Of a stretch of DNA of 64,000 nucleotides, positions 53,972 through 63,039 are shown one piece after another (the first letter of the stretch is position 1; every line of letters starts with the position of its first letter). This DNA comes from Streptomyces sp. LUP47B (GTDB lineage: Bacteria; Actinomycetota; Actinomycetes; Streptomycetales; Streptomycetaceae). The stretch lies in the NCBI RefSeq assembly GCF_001746295.1, contig NZ_MJAH01000001.1, positions 584,468-648,467 on the forward strand, given 5' to 3'. The notes beneath the pieces are model-generated. The model was given only the letters and a program-made list of their open reading frames with translations. It was not told the origin of the DNA and searched no databases. Made by a program: the position numbers and the translations under genes.

Positions 53972-54871
53972 TCACTGTCTGCCGTTCTTCTGCCACCGGG
54001 ACAGGGACTCCGCCGAGGGGGCTGTCCCGCCGACCGGACGGCCGCCTTCTCCGCCGACGGGCTCCGCGTGCACGCTCCCCAGAAGTGCCAGCGCGTCAGC
54101 CGACGGACTGCCCGGTTCGGCGTAATACACGATGAGCCGCTGGCCGGGGTCACGGTCCACTGTGAAGGTCTCCACGACCAGTTCCAGGGAGCCGACGACA
54201 GGATGGGAAAAGCCGCAGATGTCGCTTCCCTTTTCGAATATCTCGTGGTCCGCCCAGTAGCGCCGGAAGTCCGGGCTGACCGCCGACACCTCTCTCACGA
54301 GCCTTGTCAGCCGGGGATCGTTGGGGGCCGTGCCGGCGGTGGCGCGCAGTGAGGCCGCGACAGCACGGGCCGCCTTGTGCCAATCAACGTGGAAGCTGCG
54401 TGCCACCGGATCGAGGAAGGTGGTCCGCACATAGTTGCCCGTGATGGTGAAGCCGCTGGTCAAGGCCTCGGCAAGAGCGTTGCGCGCCAGCACGTTGTGC
54501 CACCGGTCCAGCACCATCGCGGGCTGCCCCGTCCACATCTGGAGCAGGCGCTGCAGGCCGGGCGCTACGGCTTCCCGATCGTTCTCCGGGCGCAGTGTCG
54601 CAGGGGCGCGGCCGGCGAGCAGATACATGTGGTTGATCGCCGGCGCATCAAGGCCGAACACGGACACCAGTGCCTCGAGAATCTGCGGCGAGGGCGACCG
54701 CTCCCGTCCCTGCTCGAGGCGCACGTAGTACTGCGTGCTGATCCCGGCCAGTGCGGCGACCTCCTCGCGTCTGAGGCCTGGTGTACGACGCAGGCCTCCC
54801 GGAGGCAAGCCGACGTCCAGCGGGCTGACGGCGGCACGTCGGGCTCGTAGGAAATCTCCGAGTGCATTCAC
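53972..54871 (-). CDS. XRE/MmyB-type transcriptional regulator (second intact copy)
   Basis: The 299-aa protein has an XRE HTH (RRTPGLRREEVAALAGISTQ, YYVRLEQGRERSPSPQILEA) and a MmyB-like ligand domain (LLQMWTGQPAMVLDRWHNVL, VRTTFLDPVARSFHVDWHKA, GFSHPVVGSLELVVETFTVD, QRLIVYYAEPGSPSADALAL). GTG 54871 lies seven bases after TAATGT, the same spacing as in the homologue at 46430, suggesting a leaderless mRNA. It is divergent from the SDR gene at 55344, though 470 bp away. Confidence 0.86.
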   Translation of the reverse strand: MNALGDFLRARRAAVSPLDVGLPPGGLRRTPGLRREEVAALAGISTQYYVRLEQGRERSPSPQILEALVSVFGLDAPAINHMYLLAGRAPATLRPENDREAVAPGLQRLLQMWTGQPAMVLDRWHNVLARNALAEALTSGFTITGNYVRTTFLDPVARSFHVDWHKAARAVAASLRATAGTAPNDPRLTRLVREVSAVSPDFRRYWADHEIFEKGSDICGFSHPVVGSLELVVETFTVDRDPGQRLIVYYAEPGSPSADALALLGSVHAEPVGGEGGRPVGGTAPSAESLSRWQKNGRQ

Positions 54872-54884
54872 AGCCCTCACATTA

Positions 54885-55343
54885 GGCAGCGTGGCGCCTG
54901 CCAGGGAGGGCGAGATCCTGACAGGCAGGCGCAGTGGGCACCGGGCCTTCTGCGTGCCGGTTTGTGGTCGACGACGTGGCGCAGTCAGGCCAGGACGGGG
55001 CTCTTGTCGGCGCCGACGGGGCGCCGTTGGAGGCGCGCATTGCCAGGCCATCACATGAAGCCCGCCGGCGGTGCCGGAGTACTGGTGCCGGAACGCCGCC
55101 GACGTCCGCGACGACCTTGGGCAGCCCCAGTAACGCCAAGGCGTGCAGGCCGTCGGGGGTGCGGTGGCCCGCGTGTTCGGCCAGTTGCCGGCCGAGGCGG
55201 ACGGCGCGGGTCAGGAGAAGTTCTGGCGAGTAGTGAGCAGGGTTTGACCTGTCAATGACCGTATGGCCCACGGAACGCTGGCGGAGTGAGGCCAGATATG
55301 CACACGTCTGCCTCGCATCCACTCGTCATATACGGAAAGCGCC
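54885..55343. other. intergenic with unrecognised remnant
   Basis: A complement frame in the middle (AVRLGRQLAEHAGHRTPDGL, HALALLGLPKVVADVGGVPA) looks like coding sequence, but no family is recognised and the frame degenerates afterwards. The SDR promoter should lie in the last 100 bases. Confidence 0.35.
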
Positions 55344-56117
55344 ATGACTGTTCAGGACAAGCGCATCATCGTGACCGGCAGCTCCCGGGGAATCGCCGGC
55401 GCGGCCATCGCGTCATTTGCCCGAGCCGGAGCCCGGGTCGCCGCACTGGGAATCAGCGACGAATCGGGCAGGGCTCTCGCCGAAAAGATCACGTCCGAAG
55501 GGCCTGGCACCGTCTCCTACTTCCACGCCGATGTCTCGGACAAGTCCGGGGTGACCACGGCAGTGGCCGCCGCCGCCGAGGAGCTGGGCGGCGTCGACTC
55601 CCTGGTCAACGTGGCCGGCATCGAAATGGGGGCGCCTGCGGAGGGTATCTCCGAAGAGGACTGGGACCGTGTCTTCGCGGTGAATGCCAAGGGCACCTTC
55701 CTCACCGCTCAGGCCGTCTTCCCGTACCTGCGGGAAAACGGCGGCACCATCATCAACTTCGGTTCCGACGCCGCCCTCATCCCCTATCCGAACGGAGCGC
55801 ACTATTCGGCATCCAAGGGGGCGGTGCTCTCGCTCACTCGTACCCTCGCCGCCGAATGGGGGCGCTACGGGATCCGGGTGAACTCCGTCGATCCGGTGAT
55901 ATGGACGGGGATGTACGACGGGTACCGGACGCGGATGACCGAGGAGGAACTCGCGGCCCACGACGCTGAGCAGGCCCGCATCATCCCGCTGGGAGGCAAG
56001 CTGGGTGACCCCGACTCCGACCTCGCCCCGGTCCTCGACTTCCTCGTCTCCGACGGCTCCCGGTTCATCACCGGCCAGATCATCTCTGTGAACGGTGGCG
56101 CCGTGCAGGTCCGCTGA
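55344..56117 (+). CDS. SDR-family oxidoreductase (classical)
   Basis: The 257-aa enzyme has IIVTGSSRGIAGAAIASFAR, NVAGIEMGAPAEG, the catalytic Ser in IINFGSDAALIPYP, YSASKGAVLSLTRTLAAEWG with Tyr and Lys, and a C-terminal FLVSDGSRFITGQIISVNGG. It is a 3-oxoacyl-reductase-like dehydrogenase. GGAAA lies six bases before the ATG. It is divergent from an XRE/MmyB regulator. Confidence 0.87.
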   Translation: MTVQDKRIIVTGSSRGIAGAAIASFARAGARVAALGISDESGRALAEKITSEGPGTVSYFHADVSDKSGVTTAVAAAAEELGGVDSLVNVAGIEMGAPAEGISEEDWDRVFAVNAKGTFLTAQAVFPYLRENGGTIINFGSDAALIPYPNGAHYSASKGAVLSLTRTLAAEWGRYGIRVNSVDPVIWTGMYDGYRTRMTEEELAAHDAEQARIIPLGGKLGDPDSDLAPVLDFLVSDGSRFITGQIISVNGGAVQVR

Positions 56118-56299
56118 CCTTGTGTCTCGGGCCGGCATCGGGGGCGGATCCACCGAAAGGTGCAACCTCAACACGTTCCGAACCAGGAGGATTCGAGGGG
56201 GCCGGAGACTCTGCACCAACATCTTCGCTGCGCGAGTCTTATTTTGAAACGATCGCTTAGCCAGTCGGCGTTGTCAGTGGTGGAAGGCAGGATGACGGC

Positions 56300-58381
56300 A
56301 TGACCACACCAGTTGCGCAGATCGTGGACGCCGCTGCCTACGCGCAGGCCGTCGAGCACGTCGTGGCGGCCGCGGCCGCCTACTACACGGACGGCACTTC
56401 TCCGCTCGACGACGACGCCTACGACCAGTTGGTGCGCGGCATCGCCGCATGGGAGGACGCGCACCCCGACCAGGTACTGCCGCACTCCCCCACGGGCAAG
56501 GTCGCCGGCGGCGCGGTCGAGGGCGATGTGCCGCACACGGTGGCGATGCTGAGCCTGGACAACGTGTTCTCGCCCGAGCAGTTCACCGCGTGGACGGCCT
56601 CGCTGGCCCGCCGGATCGGGCACGAGGCGCAACGCTTCAGCGTGGAGGCCAAGCTCGACGGTCTCGCCGTAGCGGCCCGATACACCGAAGGGCGCCTGAC
56701 CCGGCTGATCACCCGCGGCGACGGCATCGCCGGGGAGGACGTCTCGCACGCGATCGGCACCCTCGAAGGACTGCCGGAGAAGCTGGACCAGCCGGTCACC
56801 GTGGAGGTGCGCGGCGAAGTCCTCATGACGACGGCCCAGTTCGAGCACGCCAACGAGGTACGCACCGCGCACGGCGGGCAGCCGTTCGCCAACCCGCGCG
56901 GCGCGTCCGCGGGCACGCTGCGGGCCAAGGAGCGGGCGTACACGGTGCCGATGACGTTCTTCGGCTACGGCCTGCTGCCCCTGCCGGACACCGACGCCGA
57001 GCTCGCCGAACGGCTGGACGGGCTCGCCCACAGCGAGCTGATGGCCCTGGCCGCCCGGCTGGGAGTGCACACGAACAACGCCACCGCGGTGCCCACCGTC
57101 CTGGCCACGACCGTGGACGAGGTCCTGGAGCGCGTGCGGAAGATCGCCGCGCTCCGCGCCGAGCTGCCCTTCGGGATCGACGGCATCGTCATCAAGGCCG
57201 ACCTGGCCGCCGACCAGCGAGCCGCCGGTTCCGGCTCGCGCGCGCCCCGCTGGGCGATCGCCTACAAGCTTCCCGCCGTGGAGAAGATCACCCGCCTGGT
57301 GGCGGTGGAGTGGAACGTCGGCCGCACCGGGATCATCGCCCCGCGCGGCGTCCTGGAGCCGGTGGTGATCGAGGGCGCCACCATCACCTACGCGACGCTG
57401 CACAACCCGGCCGACATCACCCGCCGCGACCTGCGGATGGGCGATCACGTCATGGTCCACCGGGCCGGCGATGTCATCCCGCGCATCGAGGCGCCGGTCG
57501 CCCACCTGCGCACCGGCGACGAGCAGCCCATCGTGTTCCCGCTCGTGTGCCCGCGGTGCGGCTCCGCCATCGACACCAGCCAGGAGCGCTGGCGGTGCGA
57601 GCAGGGCCGTAACTGCCATCTGGTGGCCTCCCTCTCCTACGCCGCCGGCCGCGACCAGCTCGACATCGAGGGACTGGGCGCCACCCGCGTGGTGCAGCTC
57701 GTCGAAGCCGGACTCGTCGCGGATCTGGCCGACCTGTTCGCCCTGACCCGTGAACAGCTTCTGGCGCTGGACAGGATGGGCGAGACGAGCACCGACAATC
57801 TGCTCGCCGCCCTCGCCACGGCCCGGACCCGGCCGCTGTCACGGGTGCTGTGCGCGCTCGGCGTACGCGGCACCGGCCGCTCCATGTCCCGCCGCATCGC
57901 CCGCCACTTCGCCACCATGGACAACATCCGTGCCGCCGACGCCGAGACCCTGCAACAGGTCGAGGGCATCGGCCCGGAGAAGGCCCCCTCCATCGTCGCC
58001 GAACTCGCCGAACTCGCCGAACTCATCGACAGACTCGCCGCGGCCGGGGTGAACATGACCGAACCCGGCGCCACTCCCCCACCCACGGCAGGCGACGACC
58101 TGGCAGCACCGGCCGACACCACGGACGATCGCCCGCTCACGGGTATGACGGTTGTCGTCACCGGCGCGATGACCGGGCCGCTGGAAAGCCTCAGCCGCAA
58201 CCAGATGAACGAGCTCATCGAGCGGGCCGGCGGCAAGTCCTCCTCCAGCGTCTCCAAGAAGACCTCCCTCGTGGTCGCCGGCGAGGGCGCGGGCTCCAAG
58301 CGGGCCAAGGCGGAAACCCTCGGCATCCGCCTCGCCGCACCCGACGAATTCGCGCTGCTCGTCGCCGACTACCTGACCTGA
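56300..58381 (+). CDS. NAD-dependent DNA ligase, LigA-type (probably accessory)
   Basis: The 693-aa enzyme shows the full LigA order. The Ia/adenylation domain has [13 protein letters not shown] with Lys118 as adenylated residue, and [13 protein letters not shown]. The OB fold contains [16 protein letters not shown]. The zinc finger has Cys417, Cys420, Cys433 and Cys439 (CPRCGSAID...CEQGRNC). HhH repeats ([40 protein letters not shown]) and a C-terminal BRCT domain (~610-693) follow. The zinc spacing is shorter and more divergent than in housekeeping LigA, and there are no replication or repair genes nearby. I infer a second ligase rather than the essential one. Confidence 0.9.
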   Translation: MTTPVAQIVDAAAYAQAVEHVVAAAAAYYTDGTSPLDDDAYDQLVRGIAAWEDAHPDQVLPHSPTGKVAGGAVEGDVPHTVAMLSLDNVFSPEQFTAWTASLARRIGHEAQRFSVEAKLDGLAVAARYTEGRLTRLITRGDGIAGEDVSHAIGTLEGLPEKLDQPVTVEVRGEVLMTTAQFEHANEVRTAHGGQPFANPRGASAGTLRAKERAYTVPMTFFGYGLLPLPDTDAELAERLDGLAHSELMALAARLGVHTNNATAVPTVLATTVDEVLERVRKIAALRAELPFGIDGIVIKADLAADQRAAGSGSRAPRWAIAYKLPAVEKITRLVAVEWNVGRTGIIAPRGVLEPVVIEGATITYATLHNPADITRRDLRMGDHVMVHRAGDVIPRIEAPVAHLRTGDEQPIVFPLVCPRCGSAIDTSQERWRCEQGRNCHLVASLSYAAGRDQLDIEGLGATRVVQLVEAGLVADLADLFALTREQLLALDRMGETSTDNLLAALATARTRPLSRVLCALGVRGTGRSMSRRIARHFATMDNIRAADAETLQQVEGIGPEKAPSIVAELAELAELIDRLAAAGVNMTEPGATPPPTAGDDLAAPADTTDDRPLTGMTVVVTGAMTGPLESLSRNQMNELIERAGGKSSSSVSKKTSLVVAGEGAGSKRAKAETLGIRLAAPDEFALLVADYLT

Positions 58382-58521
58382 TACGGACACCGCCGGCCGC
58401 CCGACCCCTGCGCCCCGCGGCACGGGCCAGGGCAATGGGCGTCCTCCCGGAGCCGACGTGGTAGCGGGCCTGGCCGCCTACTATGGCCTTGCGTATTCGG
58501 TGGCGAAGGGAAGACAGGGGC

Positions 58522-58890
58522 ATGCGGCGACTGGGGGATCTCGAGGCGGAGATCATGGATCGCCTCTGGACGTGGAACCGGCCGACGACGGTGCGTGAGG
58601 TCGTCGACGACATAAACGAGACCCGGCCTGTCGCGTACACCACGGTGATGACCGTCACCAACATCCTGTACACGAAGGGCTGGCTGCTGCGCGAGAAGCA
58701 GCGCCGCGCCTGGGTCTACACGCCGGTCCGCACCCGCGAGGCGTATGCCGCCGCACTCATGGAGGACGGCCTGGGGGAAAGCAAGGACCGCCCGGCCGCG
58801 CTCGTCCACTTCGTGGAGAACATGTCCGAGGAAGAGGTCGCCGCCCTGCGCAAGGCCCTGCGGAGCGTAGGACGACAGGCGAAGGCGTGA
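58522..58890 (+). CDS. BlaI/MecI/CopY-family repressor
   Basis: The 122-aa product has the BlaI winged helix (RLGDLEAEIMDRLWTWNRPT, TVREVVDDINETRPVAYTTV, MTVTNILYTKGWLLREKQRR, AWVYTPVRTREAYAA) and a short C-terminal dimerisation helix pair. In this family repression is relieved when a membrane M56 peptidase triggers repressor cleavage. The M56 gene follows with a 4-base overlap, so the pair forms one operon. ATG 58522 was chosen; an in-frame ATG at 58483 would add an unlikely tail. Confidence 0.87.
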   Translation: MRRLGDLEAEIMDRLWTWNRPTTVREVVDDINETRPVAYTTVMTVTNILYTKGWLLREKQRRAWVYTPVRTREAYAAALMEDGLGESKDRPAALVHFVENMSEEEVAALRKALRSVGRQAKA

Positions 58891-59798
58891 ACGCGGCCCC
58901 CGTCCTCGTCGGCTACACCGCAGCGGTCGGATTCGTCGCACCCCACGTCATGCTGCGCAGCAGCTGGCCGCACCGGGCTCCCGCTCTCGCGGCAGCCGTG
59001 TGGCACGCCCTGGCGGTGTCGTTCTCGATCGGGGCCGCGCTCGCCGCGTACAACCTGGCCATGCCGGCCGAGCACCTGCACGCGGGCCTCATGGGGCTGC
59101 TGCACTCCTGCGGCCTGGGTGCGGACGCGGGTCACCCCGACCCCGACAGAGCGGACCGGCTCGCTCTCGGCGTGCCCGCCGTCATCGCAATCGCCCTGTT
59201 CGTCAGCTACTCCTTCCACGTCGTACGAGCACGGCGGGCGCGGGAGCGGCACCGGGAGGCCGTGGACCTGGTGGGCCGCTACTCGGCCCGATTGTGCGCC
59301 ACGGTCATGCCGTACGACGTACCCGCGGTGTACTGCCTGCCCGGCCGCCGCCCCCGGATCGTGATCAGTGACGGCGCCGTGGACCATCTGACGCCGGCGC
59401 AGCTGGACGCCGTACTGCAACACGAACAGGCGCACATCACGGGGCGTCACCACTTGGTTCTCGCCGGCGTGGAGGCGTTCCACTCGGTGTTCCGGTGGCT
59501 GCCTTTGGCCCGGCATACTCGGGAGCAGATGGCGCTGTTGCTGGAGATGGTCGCGGATGATCGCGCACTGCGCACCCAGTCCCGCGAGGTGCTGGCCACG
59601 GCCATGTACGAGATGGCGGCGGCCCGCGCACCCAGGGGCGCGTTCGCGGCGGGCGGGCACACGGTCCTGATCCGGATGAAACGGGTTCTCGGCCCGCGCA
59701 AAGCGCCTCATCCCGTCCTCCGGGGCGCTGTCGCCGCCGTCGCCGCTGCCGTACCGCTGCTACCGCTGCTGGTCGCCTGCCCGCCCGCTCTCGGCTGA
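58887..59798 (+). CDS. M56-family (BlaR1-like) membrane metallopeptidase
   Basis: The 303-aa protein has three to four hydrophobic segments and a zinc motif HEQAH at 179-183 (DAVLQHEQAHITGRHHLVLA), followed by the downstream acidic ligand region (EMVADDRALRTQSREVLATA). It lacks the C-terminal penicillin-sensor domain of BlaR1, so it probably responds to a different envelope signal. GTG 58887 overlaps the BlaI-type repressor stop. The pair is a common Streptomyces signalling unit; regulated genes are not obvious here, though a copper locus begins 700 bp downstream. Confidence 0.87.
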   Translation: MNAAPVLVGYTAAVGFVAPHVMLRSSWPHRAPALAAAVWHALAVSFSIGAALAAYNLAMPAEHLHAGLMGLLHSCGLGADAGHPDPDRADRLALGVPAVIAIALFVSYSFHVVRARRARERHREAVDLVGRYSARLCATVMPYDVPAVYCLPGRRPRIVISDGAVDHLTPAQLDAVLQHEQAHITGRHHLVLAGVEAFHSVFRWLPLARHTREQMALLLEMVADDRALRTQSREVLATAMYEMAAARAPRGAFAAGGHTVLIRMKRVLGPRKAPHPVLRGAVAAVAAAVPLLPLLVACPPALG

Positions 59799-59893
59799 CC
59801 TGATTCCTTGTGAGACCGATGTGACGCGGACTTGCTTGCAATTCGAACTAGGGTTCCAGCACGGTCACATGAGCCAGACCTAGGGTTTAGGTT

Positions 59894-60421
59894 GTGAGTC
59901 AAGGCACGCTGATCAAGCGGCAGTTCGGGCACCGTGCCCGGCTTGCGCTGTCACCTGCCGGGGTTTGCGCAGCAGATGATCAACCGCACGCGGCCCGCAC
60001 GATGTGGACCCTGCTGCACGCATGGTGGCGGATGATGCCGAAGGGAAAGCGGACGCTCACGGACGCCGATGCCGCAATTCGCCAGGCCGGCAAGGACATC
60101 GACTTTCTCGCCGTCCTGCCTGCGCAGGCTGCGCAAGCGGTACTCAAGACGTACTTCCGGGCGTGGAAGAACTGCTGGGACGGCCGCGCCGACGCCCCGA
60201 ACTTCAAGGGCCGCCTGCGCACCGCGATGTCCGTGGACCCGCAGGGCCGCGACCTGTACGTCACCCGCGTGCACCGCCGCTGGGACATGGTCAACATCCC
60301 CAGGGTCGGCCGGGTCCGGTTCCGGTGGACCAAGGACCTGCCCATGGGCAGGCACGCCAACGCGGAGGACGGCCACTGCCACAGGTGCCGAGAGTGGGCA
60401 CGCACTTCGGCTTCCTTCTGA
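59894..60421 (+). pseudogene. TnpB (IS605/IS607 OrfB) N-terminal fragment
   Basis: From GTG 59894 the frame reads VSQGTLIKRQFGHRARLALS, AARTMWTLLHAWWRMMPKGK, ADAAIRQAGKDIDFLAVLPA, QAAQAVLKTYFRAWKNCWDG and VHRRWDMVNIPRVGRVRFRW. This is the N-terminal WED/REC-equivalent half of a TnpB RNA-guided nuclease. It is cut at about 150 residues, so the RuvC active-site residues and the zinc finger are absent. No TnpA gene and no obvious right end were found. Confidence 0.82.
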
Positions 60422-60467
60422 GCGGCCGTACGACGCCCAGCTTTCCGCGCGTCATCGGGGTCGTGCA

Positions 60468-60506
60468 CATGCCGGAGGGCTGTGGGACCCTTCGCCCTCC
60501 GGCGTG
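60468..60506 (-). terminator. stem-loop after multicopper oxidase gene
   Basis: GCCGGAGGGC (60471-60480) and GCCCTCCGGC (60494-60503) form a perfect 10-bp stem with a 13-base loop; flanking bases extend it by two or three pairs. It sits 8 bp downstream of the complement-strand oxidase gene. Confidence 0.75.
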
Positions 60507-60513
60507 CGTGCGG

Positions 60514-62139
60514 TCAGCCTCGGTATGCCACGTTCGCCATCATCCCGGCCTCACCGTGGTACGCGTTGTGGCAGTGCAGCATCCACTGGCCCGGATTGTC
60601 GGCGTCGAGGAACACGGACAGCTTCTTCTTGGGCAGCACGATCGCGGTGTCCTTGCGCGGCCCCGAGGCGCCGAGCTGGTACGTGTGGCCGTGCAGGTGC
60701 ATCGGGTGCCACATGTCGGTGTCGTTGATGAAGTCGAGCCGTACGCGCTGGCCCTCCTCGATGACGATGGGGTTCGCCTCGGGGTCCTTCATGTCGAAGG
60801 GCCTGCCGTTGATGGCCCAGTTGTACTTGTCCATGCCGCCGGTGAGCTTGATCTGGTGCGTGGCGTCCGTCTTGGCGGACTTCAGGAGCACGTCGTCGGC
60901 GGCGCGCAGCTGGGACGCCGTCATGATCATGCCGTTGAGTTCCTTCGGGCGGACGGTCGCGGGCGGCTTGCTCCCCGAGCCCGTGCGCACCAGCGCCAGG
61001 CCGTTGGCGTTCTTGCCCTCGGCCAGGGCGACGAGCGGGAAGACGCCGTCGCCAAGGGTGACGAGGACGTCGTACCGCTCGCCCATGCCGACCAGCAGCG
61101 CGTCGACCTCCTGGTGGCGGACCGGGAAGCCATCGGTGTGGGTGATGGTCAGCTTGTGGCCGCCGAGGGCGACGCGGTAGGCGGTGTCCCCGCCCGCGTT
61201 GATGATCCGCAGCCGTACCTTCTTGCCGGGCTTGCCGGTGTAGACGTCCGGGTCGGCCGCCACCCGGCCGTTGATCAGGTGGTGGGGGTACTTCACGTCG
61301 CCGGCGTCGCCGCCGAGCAGGTCGCTCTCGGCGCCCATGAGCATGAACTTCATCGACATGTCGCCGGACGACGAGGCGGAGGCCGCGGGGGCCGCCGAGT
61401 CTCCGCCCATGTCCATGCCGCCCATGTCCCCCATGTCGTGGCCCTCCATGCCGCTGGAGCCGGAGCCGGCGCTCTCCCCCATGTCCATCCCGCCCATTCC
61501 CTGCCTGAGTTCGGAGTAGACCTCGTCGGGGGTGCCGGTGACTCCGTCGATCCAGTCGTCCAGGAGGACGACCCACTCGTCGTCGTACGCGAGGGTCTCC
61601 TTGGGGTCCTCGACGATCAGCGGGGCGTACAGGCCGCGGTCGAGTTGGACGCCGACGTGCGGGTGGAAGAAGTACGTGCCCGGGGCGTCGGCGAGGAAGC
61701 GGTACGTGAAGGTGGACCCGGGCCGGACGGCGGTCTGGGTCGCCGGGGGCACGCCGTCCATGTCGTTGCGCAGTGCGATGCCGTGCCAGTGGATCGACGT
61801 GGTGGTCTTGTTCGGGAGCTGGTTGGAGAGCTCGGCGACCAGGGTGTCGCCGACCGAGAGCCGGACCTCCCTGCCGGGGGTGCGGCCGTCGAAGGCCCAG
61901 GTCCTGGGCATGACGCCGCCGCCCAGGTCGATCATGGCGGGTGCGGCCGTCAGGGTGACCTTCCGCTGGTGTCCGGTGCTCTTGCGCTTCCTCTCGGTGG
62001 CGGCCACCGCCGAGGCGTTGGGGCCGATGAGGGCGGTGCCGCTGCCGGAGCCATCCGCGTTGGTGCAGGCGGCGAGTGCTCCTGCGCCTGCGGCTCCGAG
62101 CCCGGCGAGCAGGACGGAGCGGCGGTTGATGCTGTTCAT
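60514..62139 (-). CDS. Tat-exported multicopper oxidase lipoprotein with Met-rich insert
   Basis: The 541-aa protein starts MNSINRRSVLLAGLGAAG, a twin-arginine signal, with a lipobox LAAC (Cys25). Four copper motifs are present: HWHG (117/119), HPHVG (159/161), HPMHLHGH and HCHNAYHGEAGMM near the C-terminus. A Met/His-rich insert lies at ~205-245 (MGGMDMGESAG; MEGHDMGDMGGMDMGG), as in CueO/CopA-type copper oxidases. It should oxidise Cu(I) outside the membrane and protect against copper. It follows a DUF6153-like gene, with a CsoR-type box upstream of the pair. Confidence 0.9.
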   Translation of the reverse strand: MNSINRRSVLLAGLGAAGAGALAACTNADGSGSGTALIGPNASAVAATERKRKSTGHQRKVTLTAAPAMIDLGGGVMPRTWAFDGRTPGREVRLSVGDTLVAELSNQLPNKTTTSIHWHGIALRNDMDGVPPATQTAVRPGSTFTYRFLADAPGTYFFHPHVGVQLDRGLYAPLIVEDPKETLAYDDEWVVLLDDWIDGVTGTPDEVYSELRQGMGGMDMGESAGSGSSGMEGHDMGDMGGMDMGGDSAAPAASASSSGDMSMKFMLMGAESDLLGGDAGDVKYPHHLINGRVAADPDVYTGKPGKKVRLRIINAGGDTAYRVALGGHKLTITHTDGFPVRHQEVDALLVGMGERYDVLVTLGDGVFPLVALAEGKNANGLALVRTGSGSKPPATVRPKELNGMIMTASQLRAADDVLLKSAKTDATHQIKLTGGMDKYNWAINGRPFDMKDPEANPIVIEEGQRVRLDFINDTDMWHPMHLHGHTYQLGASGPRKDTAIVLPKKKLSVFLDADNPGQWMLHCHNAYHGEAGMMANVAYRG

Positions 62140-62215
62140 CGTGTGGGTGTCCTCTGTGTCGTAACTGCCGATGTGGTCACGGAGGGACGGCACATCGCGC
62201 GCCGTCCGGCGCGGC

Positions 62216-62635
62216 CTATATGCGCAGTTGAGACAGGACGGACAGGTCTGGCGGGGAGCGGCCGACCGTAGCACCGGGCGCGCGGCCGACCGGGGCCTGC
62301 CGCAGGTCCGCCGAGGGGTCGAACGCGCTTCTGCGGGGCGGCACGAGCTGTACGGAGTCGACGCTCGCCGTGGTGCAGTGCTGCATGCCCGGCATGGTGC
62401 AGCCACCGGCGTCGGCTCTGTGCGTGGGGGAATCCAGCATGTGGTGCGAGTGCGGGGTCCCCGCCGCCGTCGCGTGGGCGGCATGGGCGGCACCCGGCAT
62501 CGGCAAGACCGCGGTCACGGATGTCTCATGGTGGACGAGTACGGCCAGCGCCACGCACAGGGTGAGGAACACACCGTACGCCCAGCGGACGGCTACGCCG
62601 CCGCTGCGAGCTGTCCGAGTCCTCATGAGCTCCAC
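62216..62635 (-). CDS. DUF6153-like membrane/secreted protein
   Basis: GTG 62635 gives 139 aa; ATG 62626 is an alternative with GGAG closer to it. There is an N-terminal membrane segment (WAYGVFLTLCVALAVLVHHE) and a His/Met/Cys-bearing outer part (HSHHMLDSPTHRADAGGCTM, PGMQHCTTASV), consistent with copper binding. The C-terminus is Arg/Pro-rich. It precedes the multicopper oxidase by 76 bp in one operon under a CsoR-type box. Function unknown; a copper carrier to the oxidase is plausible from context. Confidence 0.72.
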   Translation of the reverse strand: MELMRTRTARSGGVAVRWAYGVFLTLCVALAVLVHHETSVTAVLPMPGAAHAAHATAAGTPHSHHMLDSPTHRADAGGCTMPGMQHCTTASVDSVQLVPPRRSAFDPSADLRQAPVGRAPGATVGRSPPDLSVLSQLRI

Positions 62636-62670
62636 TCGTCCTCACCGGTCACCCTGCCGAGTCGACATCC

Positions 62671-62685
62671 TACCCCCCGGGGGTA
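62671..62685 (-). promoter_or_regulatory. CsoR-type copper operator (oxidase side)
   Basis: TACCCCC-C-GGGGGTA is a near-perfect palindrome matching the CsoR consensus (TACCCC...GGGGTA). It lies 36 bp upstream of the DUF6153-like start codon. CsoR released by Cu(I) would induce the oxidase operon. Confidence 0.75.
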
Positions 62686-62941
62686 CATGCGGCTCGTCCA
62701 ACGGACGCCACTGTCCGGTCGTGCAGCACCGCATGAGAGCTTCCGGGACCTGAACGCACCCCAGCCCGCAACTTACTAAGGACATTAGCAGCTGAAGTTC
62801 ATGCCCCCGGCCGTGACGAGCACGTGGCCGGGACCGCTCCTCGCGCGCTGGGCAGCGAACATCCCGTAACCCCTCCCCCGGTTGACGCCTGGGGTTCTCG
62901 CTATTCCGGGTTGGCGTTGCGACAGCACCACAGGCGCAGAA

Positions 62942-62961
62942 ATACCCCTGGGGGGTATAGT
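62942..62961 (+). promoter_or_regulatory. CsoR-type operator overlapping copZ promoter
   Basis: ATACCCCTGGGGGGTAT (62942-62958) is a CsoR-like palindrome. TATAGT (62956-62961) overlaps its right end and fits a -10 box for the CopZ gene, so bound repressor would block polymerase directly. Confidence 0.78.
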
Positions 62962-63039
62962 GTTGGCATCCGGTGAGAGGCCTGAAGCAACACCTCTCCC
63001 CGATGACGACTCACGCACCCACGTTCGGAGGAAGAAACC

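Noticed and set aside
56168..57619. Long antisense frame over the DNA ligase gene
   Set aside because: It has low-complexity Gly/Arg/Val composition typical of GC-rich shadows; the sense strand has the complete ligase motifs.
59894..60421. An active TnpB transposon
   Set aside because: The catalytic RuvC half and the zinc finger are missing and no TnpA or element ends were found.
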